From positions 46,360,933-46,424,932 of the forward strand of contig CM055104.1 in the NCBI GenBank assembly GCA_029204225.1: 64,000 bases of DNA, given 5' to 3'. Position 1 is the first letter of the stretch. The number at the start of each line of letters is the position of its first letter. Source of the DNA: Diphasiastrum complanatum. Its lineage: Eukaryota > Streptophyta > Lycopodiopsida > Lycopodiales > Lycopodiaceae. The position numbers were made by a program, and so were the translations under genes. The notes under the pieces were generated by a model that did not search any database, was not told where the DNA came from, and saw only the letters and a program-made list of their open reading frames with translations. Below are positions 28,101 through 33,913 of this stretch, piece by piece.

Positions 28101-31100
28101 CTGGCTCATTTAAGACCCAAAAAGTATTTCAATTTCTGATTTTGGTGTCTCCCTACCCTCGCTGGCTGGACAGCCACCTGTCTGGCCCAATTTTCTAAAA
28201 TTTAAGGCCCAAAACTTGCTTGAAATTCTGATCTGACTTCAAGTAGTAGGTCGCTGGTCTGTGGCAATCTAGTTTGATGTTCAAACTACTGAAAAATTCT
28301 CAAAAACAGTGATGAAAAACCAATTTTTCACCTCCCTGTCCAGCGTTGGCCCTGCTAAGAGAATTTGCTTCCTCAAACTTCCTTGGATTTCTCTGAAATT
28401 TCAGAGGTAGATGTCTGATCCCACAGCGATGGACCTGCTCGCTGGTTTCTACTCTAAATCCTTTCTAAAATCTCCTATCAGATGTCTGAAATCTGATATA
28501 GATTGCTGCCTTTCCAGCGATTTACCTACAGAAGGAATTCTACTTCCTTCAACTGTAAATTCTCAGTGAATTTCAAGGGTTTGAAGGCTGCTCCTACAGC
28601 GATTCTCCTCCTCTAATCTTTTCTGAGAACCTGAGAAACACTTCCTATCTTCTGATAACTTTCTCTACTGCTGCTCCTGAACTCCCTAGGATGGAGATGG
28701 CTCTGATACCAGTGTAATACATCCTAACACCACAGTAGGGCAAACACTAACTGATCCACCCAACCTTGCCTAGTGTAATACATCCTAACACCACAGTAGG
28801 GCAAACACTAACTGATCCACCCAACCTTGCCTACTCCCTGATATAGAGTAAGCCCCTCCTAGCCCAGTGTGAGGACTGGTAGCATGCTACTGCCAAGTGT
28901 CGACCACGTGGCACTGACGTGGCCGACTGCACGTCGGGACCCAACTGGGGGCCCTATCCTGCTGGCAGGGTCCCTAGGCTGTGTTAGGCCCGCCATGGCT
29001 ATGGACCGTGCTGGGCACACTACTCACACTGTCTTGCCCTGTTGGTCATGTACGCTGGACACGACCCTGACTGTGGTATCTGACCTATCTGTGTTCTCTA
29101 GGGTTCGGCACTGGTTACGAGCTCGTAACATTTTTCCTGCTTGTGGTGATGCATGTTTGGTTGGTTTGAGTGACTCGGATTGGGGTGGAGATCAAGACAC
29201 TAGATGCTCTACAAGTGGAAATTGCTTTTTTTATGGTAATTCTGCAATTTTGTGGTCAAGTAAAAAGCAGCCCACTGTTGCTACTTCTTCTAGTGAGGGA
29301 GAATGTAGAGCAATATTTTCAGCCACGACAGAGTGTTTATGGCTGAGAAAACTACTTGTTGACATGAAGTTTGGCGAGCCCTCAGCCACTCTTATCTTGA
29401 GTGATAGTCAAAGTGCTATTGCCATTGCACGGAATCCTGTTTTTCATGCGAGGACGAAGCACATCGAGATCCATTATCACTTTGTTCGGGAGAGACTTCA
29501 TGATGACGACATTTTACTTGAATATTGTTCTACGGAGGATAATATTGCGGACCTCTTCACTAAGGCATTGCCTAGAGTCAGATTTGAAGCTTTATGCAAA
29601 GCTTTAAATTTGATACCACGTGTTGGTTTTGTTACATAGTGAAGATTTCAGTTTTTGCATTGTCATTTAAGGAGGGTGTTAGAAATAAATGACTATGCTG
29701 AAGTTAATCCATAGGTTACTTTGACCCAAAAGGTCGAGATTTGTGTAACCATGGGTATTTAGTTATTTAGGCCATCTTAAGTTTGTCTTAAGTTCAGTTG
29801 GACCCAATTTTGGTCATGTACTGACTCGTGGGTCCTTAGGGGTCTAATTTTGTTTAGGGGCCCTATCTTGACTTTTGGGGGTGCCCTACATTTAGTAAGT
29901 GGTTAACCTTAGGGTTTGGTGGCATTTGGTCACATCCAGGTAGAGTACTTAGATGCTCATTGTGTATTCCATTTTATACAGTTTGGCTCTCCATTGCTCT
30001 TGTTTCTGTTTTCTCTCTCTCTCTCTTAGAGTTGGGCGCCCAGCCTCTTCTCTCTTGTTTCTTGTGGAGAATATTTTTTTCAGCCTCCAAACATAGCACG
30101 CCGGTGTGCTAAGTAAATCAACTCCAAGGTTTCTTTTTGCAACCTTCAAAGATAGCATGCCAGCATGCTAAATGAAACAAGAAAATGTTTCTTGCAGCGG
30201 AATCATATAGCATGCCGGCGTGCTATCTTTGGATGCTAAAAAATAATTTTAATTTAAAAATTTCTTACTTTAGTATTCCATTGTGAGATTTTTAATTATG
30301 TACCAAACCAAAATTCTAAATGATAAACATTCAACTAGTGGCATAAAAAAGGTAGCACACCATGTGCTATCTTTTTGTTGAATCATGGCAAGCAAATAAC
30401 TCGCAAAAAATTCAGGTGCAAAATGCCAAGGCCCCTTTACAGGTCCATGAGGTCTTTGAGCCAGACAATTTTTCCTTTTATTTTGTTGAAGAATCCTTGA
30501 CCCTCCACCTCCTGGCAATCCTCAACTTGCTTATGCTACTTGGTCTGGCACTCTTGGCCCTTATCAGATTCGTATATGTGTCCGTATCTTAGAAGCCCGT
30601 TCCGAGCAAAAAGGGTCTGAACGTTCCGTACGTTCCGGAACGTACTGGGTCGGAACGAGTTTATTTATAATGTTAAAAAAATAAACATAATACGCTGCTG
30701 GTCCTCGACTCCACCATTTCACAACAGCGAGCAGGGAAAGTGCCCCTACATGCAGTTTGATGAGACTGCATAAAATCCTCACCTTTGAAATGTTGAACAA
30801 CATGCGGATCTGTTTCCAATAGATAAAGGGAGATCAGTTTTTCATATGCACAGGATTGGAGATATGGTGTTAGTTGGTATGCTCCCAACAACCAATGGCT
30901 GGATTCTCATGAACGCAGGAGCCTTTTGCGACAGTTGTTGCATTAAGTGATATTGCCATTTCATGTTTGCAATGCAATCTCACTCCGGCTCTTATATGTT
31001 TACAATGCAATCTCACTCCGCCATCTTACCAGTTTGCCATCCTCAATATATGCTCTTATATGTCCGGAAGTGATAATTAACGGATTAATTATTCAAGTGT

Positions 31101-32987
31101 AGTAATCCTCTGTATAAAAAATACGTTTTTTTTTTCAAGGGCCCGTTCCGGAACAGAACGCGTTCCGTTCCGGAACGGGCAACTAAGGTCCGTAATATTG
31201 GTCCCAAGCTTGTTGCATTGGTCAATATTGGTAGTCAGACAACTCGCATTCATGCTCCCACCGTCCCTGTCTCCCACCCACTCCTTGTTGAAGTAGCCTG
31301 TAACCAGTTCTTACTCCTTTTAGAGTACTCATATGCTTCGCACTCTCCTGTATTAAATAGGTACTTTCTCTTCACATGCTGACTTTTATACTATTCCTAT
31401 TGAGCAGTATGATATTATACTTGGTGTTGATTGGTTTGCCTCTTTAGGAGATGTTACTTCATTCTAGCTGAACAGCGTATCTCTGTCGTAGTTGTTAATT
31501 CTTCGTTTATTTTACTTGGTATCGATTCGATTGCTGATCATAACCTTATGATTGCCAAGCAAGTGGTTATAGCAGTAAAAGAAGTTAGAGTTTAATGTTT
31601 TAAGAACAAACAGCAAGGCAGCTATTTGTAATGACGAATTGCACAAATCTTATCCAAGAGATAGGAACTTGGCCATTAAATTTTCAAATACAAATGTTCG
31701 TGGCAGAAGGGTTTTCAGTTTACTTTTCTAATTTGAGGAATGGTCACTGAATTATACTATAAGTGTTATTTATATGTGACCTGGAGGTTTGTATTGAAGT
31801 CTAAGATCTTCATGTTTTCTTTGACTTCAAATGGGTTCTTAATTTTGATAAGCTGTGCTCCATGTAAGTAGTTAGTCAATATGTGGGTCATTCTTTGGGT
31901 TGAACAGGTACTTATGGAAGAGGACCTAGCAAGGAGTTCACCAGTTCCATGGTACTCACCTCTCGATACAAGCCGCCTTTCATTGTCCAGTTTTCGGCTT
32001 ACTACTGTGGGACGCTTCCTCACTCGTAGCCTGGTATGACAATGTTGTAGGAATGGTGTGTTGGATTGTGCTAAACTTCAGGATTTTGTATCTTGACAGA
32101 AACTAAGATAATGTTCATGACATGTTGTGAAGGTTCAAGTCCTGGAAAGATTGAAGCTAGCTCCTGAAGGAAGTGTACGAGTTAGCTCATTTTTGGAAAA
32201 AGCTGCAGATAGTCTTGTTGAAGGGGGCAGGTTTGTCTGCTTCTATTGTGATACTGGATATTATTTTGTTCTGCAATTTATGCTGGTTTTATGTTATTTT
32301 CAAGAAATTACTTAGTACAGTAGTGGTGCTACAAGTGAACATGTCTTGGATATTATATGTTTGTTAAAAGGGGATGCTTATTGGGCATTAATGGGAGGTA
32401 GAGTTTCTTTTATTCCTTGGTTGTTGCAACAAGGAGCTGGACTAGTCTCGTTGTGATTAGATCAAATTCGATCACGTTTGTGAAAGTGTAAGCTTATATC
32501 TTGTCTATCTGAAAATTTATGCAATCTCATTCAGCGGGACTATGAAGTAGAATCTTAAATGCCGTACCTGGTAACTTGGTAAAGAACACTGATTACAAGC
32601 AATGAATGTAAGTTGGAGGACACACGAGCAAGTCTATCATGGTTGTTTTTGGCATTGAGTGAAGATACCAGATGATGACATTCTGTTGAAGAAATTGTTT
32701 GATTCGCTGATTGCATTGTCAATGTTTTTGTTTCTACTTAGCAATGTGAAAAGTGTCCAACTACATATTACCGGTTATAACCATCACTTCTAGGAACAGC
32801 TTAAATATGTCCTGCAAAGTCATATACAGTTTTTCTGTTCATGATGACACACTATGCTAGAGATTTAATATGCTAGAGGTTTAAGTGATTGAGGATTCTC
32901 TAAATGGTTGAAATGTTGGAATTTCCTTGCAGGAAAGAGATCTTCACAGCTATGTATTTCTTCGTTGTTCGGAAACCCTTAAAATGA
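2020..32987 (+). CDS. SMT1: Sterol C-24 methyltransferase 1 (cycloartenol-C-24-methyltransferase), 5'-partial, 11 exons
   Basis: SMT1 transfers a methyl group from S-adenosylmethionine to C-24 of cycloartenol, the first committed step to plant C-24 alkyl sterols, at the ER. Exons: 2020-2093, 11702-11786, 11887-11942, 13562-13616, 13865-13912, 14309-14392, 14548-14664, 14991-15074, 31908-32033, 32133-32230, 32933-32987. Every junction has AG acceptor and GT donor, phases match, and the total is 882 nt (293 codons plus TGA) without a stop. Seen in order: [17 protein letters not shown] motif [22 protein letters not shown] (SMT1 rather than SMT2 type), [45 protein letters not shown], and the C-terminus YFFVVRKP. 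Plant SMT1 is about 336-340 residues, so about 44 N-terminal residues are off the left edge. Introns of 9608 and 16833 bp are filled with retroelements; the other eight are 99-1619 bp. No inactivating change is visible, so it may well be functional. Confidence 0.93.
5563..5978 (+). repeat. Copia element 5' LTR (right end certain, left end tentative)
   Basis: The sequence ends ...TTCATCA directly before a primer-binding site. The start is set at TGTTGAAG only because it begins with TG at a plausible distance. It contains a (CT)n tract at about 5801-5827. No partner 3' LTR was found in the window. Confidence 0.5.
5979..5990 (+). other. Primer-binding site
   Basis: TGGTATCAGAGC, complementary to the 3' end of plant initiator methionine tRNA, directly after the LTR end CA. 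It starts minus-strand synthesis in LTR retrotransposons. Confidence 0.85.
6424..7790 (+). pseudogene. Copia Gag (UBN2 type), split by a DNA transposon
   Basis: The ATG at 6424 opens a Gag-like frame: [18 protein letters not shown] and [13 protein letters not shown] are typical of the copia gag-polypeptide family. The frame stops being Gag at 6768, where an 810-bp element is inserted, and resumes at 7587 ([19 protein letters not shown]) in the same frame as before the insertion. It ends in a stop at 7788-7790, before any zinc knuckle or pol. The rest of this copia copy was not found, so it is a 5' fragment. Confidence 0.85.
6769..7578. mobile_element. hAT-like non-autonomous DNA transposon, 810 bp
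   Basis: The left end is CATAGTTGCAGCG and the right end is its exact reverse complement, giving 13-bp perfect terminal inverted repeats followed by looser GATTC/GAATC-rich arms. It is flanked by an exact 8-bp duplication CTCTCAAG (6761-6768 and 7579-7586), the hAT signature. No transposase is encoded. The interior includes A runs and a G-rich stretch at about 7140-7320 made of repeated GGGGGTTCGGGGG-like units. Confidence 0.88.
8440..9010 (+). pseudogene. Decayed LINE reverse transcriptase
   Basis: The sequence reads [10 protein letters not shown] (compare [14 protein letters not shown] at 16.3 kb), then [11 protein letters not shown] at about 8755 in place of YADDVVLLS, then [13 protein letters not shown], matching [11 protein letters not shown] after the RT at 16.8 kb. 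Several frameshifts and stops separate the blocks. Confidence 0.65.
9152..9445 (-). pseudogene. Gypsy integrase core fragment
   Basis: The minus-strand frame contains [28 protein letters not shown] and [10 protein letters not shown], the gypsy integrase core with its second catalytic Asp. It is cut at both sides and lies in the SMT1 9.6-kb intron between LINE blocks. Confidence 0.85.
9893..9946 (-). repeat. Copia LTR fragment, same block as the 17.9-kb LTR
   Basis: On the minus strand this about 50-bp stretch (CCATAGGTTACTTTGACCC, then AAAAGGTCGAGA and GTGTAACCATGG) nearly matches 17976-18020 in the copia 5' LTR. Similarity fades on both sides, so it is a diverged LTR or a conserved block of a related family. 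Confidence 0.6.
10930..11575 (+). pseudogene. LINE C-terminus, 3' UTR and (CT)n tail
   Basis: At about 10995-11085 one frame reads YHCVFRDQ...LLTSYDDW then [10 protein letters not shown], which aligns with YHCLFRDAP...RCVALMIYEM in the LINE at 62.7 kb. The 3' end shows an ACC-TTTT-GGT hairpin, then GACATTAATAAAGCT and a CT tract of about 60 bp. It is probably the same copy as the RT at 8.4-9.0 kb, and it ends only 126 bp before an SMT1 exon. Confidence 0.75.
11514..11575 (+). repeat. (CT)n microsatellite, LINE tail
   Basis: An uninterrupted CT run directly after ATTAATAAAG, read here as the LINE 3' tail. Confidence 0.9.
11702..11786 (+). CDS. SMT1: SMT1 exon
   Basis: Acceptor TATGTGCAG, donor GTGTAG. 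It encodes [19 protein letters not shown] and on to LKPGMK. Confidence 0.92.
11887..11942 (+). CDS. SMT1: SMT1 exon with SAM-binding motif I
   Basis: It encodes [18 protein letters not shown], the glycine-rich AdoMet motif. Acceptor GTCCAG, donor GTTGTA; it ends in phase 2. Confidence 0.93.
11943..13561 (+). other. SMT1 intron, no recognised content
   Basis: A 1619-bp intron. Open frames at 12085-12303 (+), 12253-12570 (-) and 12628-12864 (+) resemble nothing I know, and they are not supported as genes. Confidence 0.6.
13562..13616 (+). CDS. SMT1: SMT1 exon
   Basis: It encodes [18 protein letters not shown]. Acceptor TATTGCAG, donor GTAAGC. The [10 protein letters not shown] string distinguishes SMT1 from SMT2. 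Confidence 0.93.
13865..13912 (+). CDS. SMT1: SMT1 exon
   Basis: 48 nt, 16 codons: [16 protein letters not shown]. Acceptor TTTCAG, donor GTGCAC, phase 0 at both ends. Confidence 0.88.
14309..14392 (+). CDS. SMT1: SMT1 exon
   Basis: 28 codons: [20 protein letters not shown] then ATCHAPNP. The donor is GTCAGT after CCA; this choice joins in frame with VACYKEI in the next exon. Confidence 0.92.
14548..14664 (+). CDS. SMT1: SMT1 exon
   Basis: 39 codons: [20 protein letters not shown] then [19 protein letters not shown]. Acceptor TTGATAG, donor GTGCAG. Confidence 0.93.
14991..15074 (+). CDS. SMT1: SMT1 exon before the 16.8-kb intron
   Basis: 28 codons: [20 protein letters not shown] then ALRLAGFE. 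Acceptor GATCAG, donor GTACTA. The next exon starts 16833 bp downstream. Confidence 0.93.
15600..15910 (+). mobile_element. LINE 3' end with (CT)n tail, first copy
   Basis: Non-coding LINE 3' UTR: CCCGGGTTGTGGGC repeats, then a GCACCCACGGGTGC hairpin, AAAAGATGTTAATAAAGC and CTTT/CT repeats (15845-15910). The following copy (15918-16182) repeats about 225 bp of it almost exactly. Confidence 0.7.
15918..16182 (+). mobile_element. LINE 3' end with (CT)n tail, second copy
   Basis: A near-identical repeat of 15611-15841, again with a palindromic hairpin (GCACCCATGGGTGC) before TTTTAATAAA and a CT tract at 16139-16182. It begins directly in the CT tail of the first copy. Confidence 0.7.
16190..16900 (+). 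pseudogene. LINE reverse transcriptase, 5' truncated
   Basis: One frame runs from about 16202 with stops at 16410, 16581 and 16794. It has [20 protein letters not shown], motif [17 protein letters not shown], the motif B region [15 protein letters not shown], motif [12 protein letters not shown], thumb [20 protein letters not shown], then [11 protein letters not shown]. The F/YADD motif and the SPTLF context mark a non-LTR retrotransposon. It starts inside the RT, directly after the CT tract of the preceding copy. Confidence 0.85.
16925..17220 (+). pseudogene. LINE ORF1-like segment, out of order
   Basis: The frame holds [20 protein letters not shown], then [14 protein letters not shown] and [15 protein letters not shown]. 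It resembles the ORF1 part of the same LINE family seen on the minus strand at 63.5-63.8 kb (NVRVCGIPGTQNALQEASNF). It follows RT sequence here, which is the wrong order for one LINE, so a junction lies near 16900. Confidence 0.5.
17400..17942 (+). pseudogene. Outer gypsy element, Gag part
   Basis: It reads [20 protein letters not shown] then AKFKVAI, followed after a frameshift by [20 protein letters not shown] and [15 protein letters not shown], typical retrotransposon Gag. The last codons ([10 protein letters not shown]) look like the start of the zinc knuckle and are cut by the copia LTR at 17943. The protease of what is probably the same element appears after the copia, at 31.2-31.45 kb. 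Confidence 0.7.
17943..18384 (+). repeat. Copia 5' LTR (442 bp)
   Basis: It starts at the position matching TGTTAGAAATAAATG of the 3' LTR, with its first T replaced by G, and ends TTTCCTACA. It includes a short (CT)n tract near 18280. Confidence 0.88.
18385..18396 (+). other. Primer-binding site of the copia element
   Basis: TGGTATCAGAGC, directly after the 5' LTR; initiator Met tRNA complement. Confidence 0.9.
19098..19841 (+). pseudogene. Copia Gag with zinc knuckle
   Basis: ATG at 19098 ([19 protein letters not shown]). Gag continues through [15 protein letters not shown], a stop at about 19338, a frame change to [20 protein letters not shown], a stop at 19522 (NSLP then TGA), and the CCHC box [14 protein letters not shown] at about 19738-19780. 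Stops and shifts make it non-functional. The zinc-knuckle frame runs directly into the pol frame. Confidence 0.8.
19842..22475 (+). pseudogene. Copia Pol: protease, integrase, reverse transcriptase
   Basis: One 746-codon frame to 22082, reopening after an in-frame TAA to 22475. It has protease [11 protein letters not shown]; the GAG-pre-integrase zinc finger ([10 protein letters not shown]...CEGCILGK); the integrase core with [21 protein letters not shown], the catalytic region TDPGGEYI (Arg normally replaces Pro) and [12 protein letters not shown]; and the RT from [20 protein letters not shown] through FLNGDLNEE to [11 protein letters not shown]. The stop at 22080-22082 follows [10 protein letters not shown], and a frameshift lies near 22440. 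Confidence 0.93.
22472..22747 (+). pseudogene. Copia RT-RNase H linker, left of the gypsy insertion
   Basis: The frame reads [35 protein letters not shown], then [14 protein letters not shown]. It is cut in HGLVF by the gypsy LTR at 22748 and resumes at 29131-29136. Confidence 0.9.
22748..23104 (-). repeat. Gypsy 3' LTR (357 bp)
   Basis: Bounded by TGTAATACATCC and GCTCGTAACA in plus orientation, matching 28774-29130. Confidence 0.93.
23105..23117 (-). other. Polypurine tract of the gypsy element
   Basis: Plus-strand CTCCCTCCCCCTT reads AAGGGGGAGGGAG on the element strand, directly before its 3' LTR. It primes plus-strand synthesis. Confidence 0.88.
23116..25347 (-). pseudogene. Gypsy Pol: RNase H, integrase, chromodomain
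   Basis: RNase [19 protein letters not shown] ... [11 protein letters not shown]. The integrase zinc-binding region [14 protein letters not shown]...CQKCQVNK is followed by the core with [25 protein letters not shown] and [12 protein letters not shown], carrying all three acidic residues. A stop at 23491 breaks the frame before [13 protein letters not shown]. The C-terminal chromodomain [19 protein letters not shown] places it in the chromoviruses, whose chromodomain is thought to steer integration to marked chromatin. Confidence 0.94.
25257..26276 (-). pseudogene. Gypsy reverse transcriptase
   Basis: It contains [39 protein letters not shown], motif A region [26 protein letters not shown] and the catalytic FLDDILVYS. 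In motif A, DLRSGYHQ is usual; here it reads KLRSGYHQ, so a catalytic Asp appears to be replaced by Lys. A frameshift near 25330-25345 separates it from RNase H. Confidence 0.92.
26319..27835 (-). pseudogene. Gypsy Gag and protease
   Basis: ATG at 27835 ([19 protein letters not shown]). Gag shows [20 protein letters not shown] and [18 protein letters not shown], then a frameshift at about 27190 and the zinc knuckle [14 protein letters not shown]. The protease region reads [13 protein letters not shown], so the usual D-S/T-G is DDG, and it ends with IVLGRDWL. An in-frame TAG at 26319 separates it from RT. Confidence 0.92.
28701..28712 (-). other. Primer-binding site of the gypsy element
   Basis: Plus-strand CTCTGATACCAG reads CTGGTATCAGAG on the element strand, next to the duplicated LTR end. 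Confidence 0.88.
28713..29130 (-). repeat. Gypsy 5' LTR with a 61-bp end duplication (418 bp)
   Basis: 28774-29130 is the normal 357-bp LTR. The extra 28713-28773 repeats its first 61 bp (plus orientation, TGTAATACATCC to TTGCCTAG). On the element strand this is a doubled U5 end next to the primer site. Confidence 0.93.
29131..29639 (+). pseudogene. Copia RNase H, right of the gypsy insertion
   Basis: It resumes the host copia frame: [60 protein letters not shown], then [13 protein letters not shown] and DLFTKALP, typical of the copia C-terminus. Stop TAG at 29637-29639. This part has no internal stop. Confidence 0.93.
29669..29676 (+). other. Copia polypurine tract
   Basis: AAGGAGGG directly before the 3' LTR start TGTTAG. 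Confidence 0.8.
29677..30070 (+). repeat. Copia 3' LTR, truncated
   Basis: It matches 17943-18338 and stops at TTGTGGAGA. The final 46 nt of the LTR are missing and a palindrome-rich segment follows. Confidence 0.9.
30074..30243. repeat. Palindromic MITE-like repeat
   Basis: The left arm (CAGCCTCCAAACATAGCACG, then CCGGTGTGCTA) and the right arm read in reverse (AGCATCCAAAGATAGCACG, then CCGGCATGCTA) are near-identical inverted repeats. A third self-complementary ATAGCATGCCAGCATGCTA lies between them. A weaker GTAGCACACCATGTGCTA unit lies at 30353-30370. No coding content. Confidence 0.6.
30390..31480 (+). pseudogene. Outer gypsy element, Gag end and protease, with a DNA transposon inside
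   Basis: 30495-30587 reads [20 protein letters not shown] then [10 protein letters not shown]. After the insertion the frame resumes at 31188 as [20 protein letters not shown], a decayed protease active-site region, and at about 31401-31455 reads [19 protein letters not shown], the usual gypsy protease end. A stop follows at 31464-31470. It is probably the continuation of the Gag cut at 17942. Confidence 0.65.
30588..31187. mobile_element. hAT-like non-autonomous DNA transposon, 600 bp
   Basis: Ends CTTAGAAGCCCGTTCCG and, reversed, CTTAGTTGCCCGTTCCG: 17-bp terminal inverted repeats with two mismatches, followed by further GTTCCG/CGGAAC palindromes. Flanking GTCCGTAT (30580-30587) and GTCCGTAA (31188-31195) match at 7 of 8 bases. 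No transposase. Its end CTTAGTTGC resembles CATAGTTGC of the 6.8-kb element. Confidence 0.75.
31908..32033 (+). CDS. SMT1: SMT1 exon after the giant intron
   Basis: 42 codons: [20 protein letters not shown], then [18 protein letters not shown]. Acceptor TTGAACAG, donor GTATGA. Confidence 0.94.
32133..32230 (+). CDS. SMT1: SMT1 exon
   Basis: It encodes [20 protein letters not shown], then [12 protein letters not shown] plus a split Arg codon. Acceptor GTGAAG, donor GTTTGT. Confidence 0.93.
32933..32987 (+). CDS. SMT1: SMT1 last coding exon
   Basis: It encodes [17 protein letters not shown] and TGA (32985-32987). Acceptor TTCCTTGCAG. Confidence 0.94.
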
Positions 32988-33800
32988 GCAGTAACTTGTA
33001 GATCTATTTCACCCCATTACATATAGGTTCAAACGGTACCTATTCTCAGCAGGAGAAATGCTATCTGCTCCATGTAGGACTCATGAAAATGCAAATGACT
33101 GCATAGGTTCAAGTTACTGGTTGAAATCACAAAAAGGTTTCTTGAGTTCAAATATTGTTAGATCATTCTTTCTTACACTATCAGAAATCAGCGAGATATC
33201 AGTTTATGTTTTAGCAGAGAATTTGTTTTTGAAGGAATCTCAACTTTGCACATCTCACAGCTTCCGAGATCTATGAAAATGGCTTCACTATTTATAAGAA
33301 AGCTGCATTTGTAAACTCTTATGTTCTTATATCAGATAGTAATTCAAGTTTATCTTCTAACGGATAACGTCTTTTATGATGTGTACAGAATATTTCACTT
33401 CAATGAATTTAAATTCTTTCAACTTTACTCTGGTGGTTGCATTTTCCATTTGCCTGTTAAATTGTTGAGAGAACTCACTAGAAATGATGTCACAACTACA
33501 TTTTAAGAGGAACTACACACTGGCTATTATTAACACCAAATCTGCTCAACGAAACCAATAAAGGAGTTGCACGCTTGAAACTATATGAGCTTGTGCTTGT
33601 GTCTTTTCTATCTACATGAAGCTAGATGGGAAGCAAAACAGGAACTTACTGATCTCTGTTTCTAAAGAGCTTGCTGTTTGGATCTAATGTTGTTGGGGAA
33701 GCTGTCTCAACGTCATCCCTTATCACAAGGATTTTTGACTAAAATTTTTAGGCTCAAAACTAATAAAGCTTTTTTACAAAGTTTTTTAATAGTTGTCCAT
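32988..33800 (+). other. SMT1 3' flank, no other feature seen
   Basis: It should include the SMT1 3' UTR. A single clear polyadenylation signal could not be assigned, and no other coding sequence is recognised. Confidence 0.5.
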
Positions 33801-33913
33801 CGATGGACATGCTAAAAATGTAACTTTGAGAAAGTAGGCATACATCCTACCCAAAAGGCAGCAATGGATGGATTCTACACATCGCTTCAAAGGTACGTTG
33901 GCTGCAACGATGG
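33801..33913 (+). repeat. Direct repeat, left copy (113 bp)
   Basis: It begins CGATGGACATGC and ends TTGGCTGCAACGATGG. It matches 35954-36074 with few differences and a small gap. Its left edge overlaps a 14-bp palindrome GTCCATCGATGGAC (33794-33807). Confidence 0.85.

Larger units (their letters stand above)
22748..29130 (-). mobile_element. Ty3/gypsy chromovirus inserted in the copia RNase H
   Basis: Minus-strand element: 5' LTR 28713-29130, primer site 28701-28712, Gag, PR, RT, RNase H, integrase, chromodomain, polypurine tract and 3' LTR 22748-23104. A 5-bp target duplication TTTTT lies at 22743-22747 and 29131-29135. The two 357-bp LTR bodies differ at about six positions by eye. Two frameshifts and two in-frame stops break the coding region, so it cannot move by itself. 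Confidence 0.95.
17943..30070 (+). mobile_element. Ty1/copia retrotransposon carrying an inner gypsy element
   Basis: Layout: 5' LTR 17943-18384, primer site, leader, Gag, PR, integrase, RT, RNase H, polypurine tract and 3' LTR 29677-30070. A complete-length gypsy element (22748-29130) sits in RNase H. The LTRs differ by about six substitutions seen by eye plus CT-tract length, so the insertion is fairly recent. The 5' LTR begins GGTTAG where the 3' LTR has TGTTAG, and the 3' LTR lacks the last 46 nt present in the 5' LTR, so no target duplication can be read. Confidence 0.92.
15075..31907 (+). other. SMT1: SMT1 giant intron, nested retroelements
   Basis: The intron is bounded by an intact GT donor and AG acceptor. 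It contains LINE pieces (15.6-17.2 kb), an outer gypsy element, a copia element, an inner gypsy element and small DNA transposons. 15075-15550 and 31490-31907 show nothing I recognise. The strings on its two sides (LAGFE and VLMEEDLA) are adjacent in SMT1 proteins. Confidence 0.9.

Noticed and set aside
28869-29130. Open frame through the gypsy LTR joined to copia RNase H, and its twin at 22843-23088
   Set aside because: It reads LTR sequence by chance. The true RNase H frame belongs to the copia on both sides of the insertion.
30074-30375. CRISPR-like array
   Set aside because: The units are few, palindromic, diverged and irregularly spaced, in a plant nuclear context.
2020-32987. SMT2/SMT3 instead of SMT1
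   Set aside because: The [11 protein letters not shown] and YFFVVRKP motifs and the overall alignment fit SMT1.
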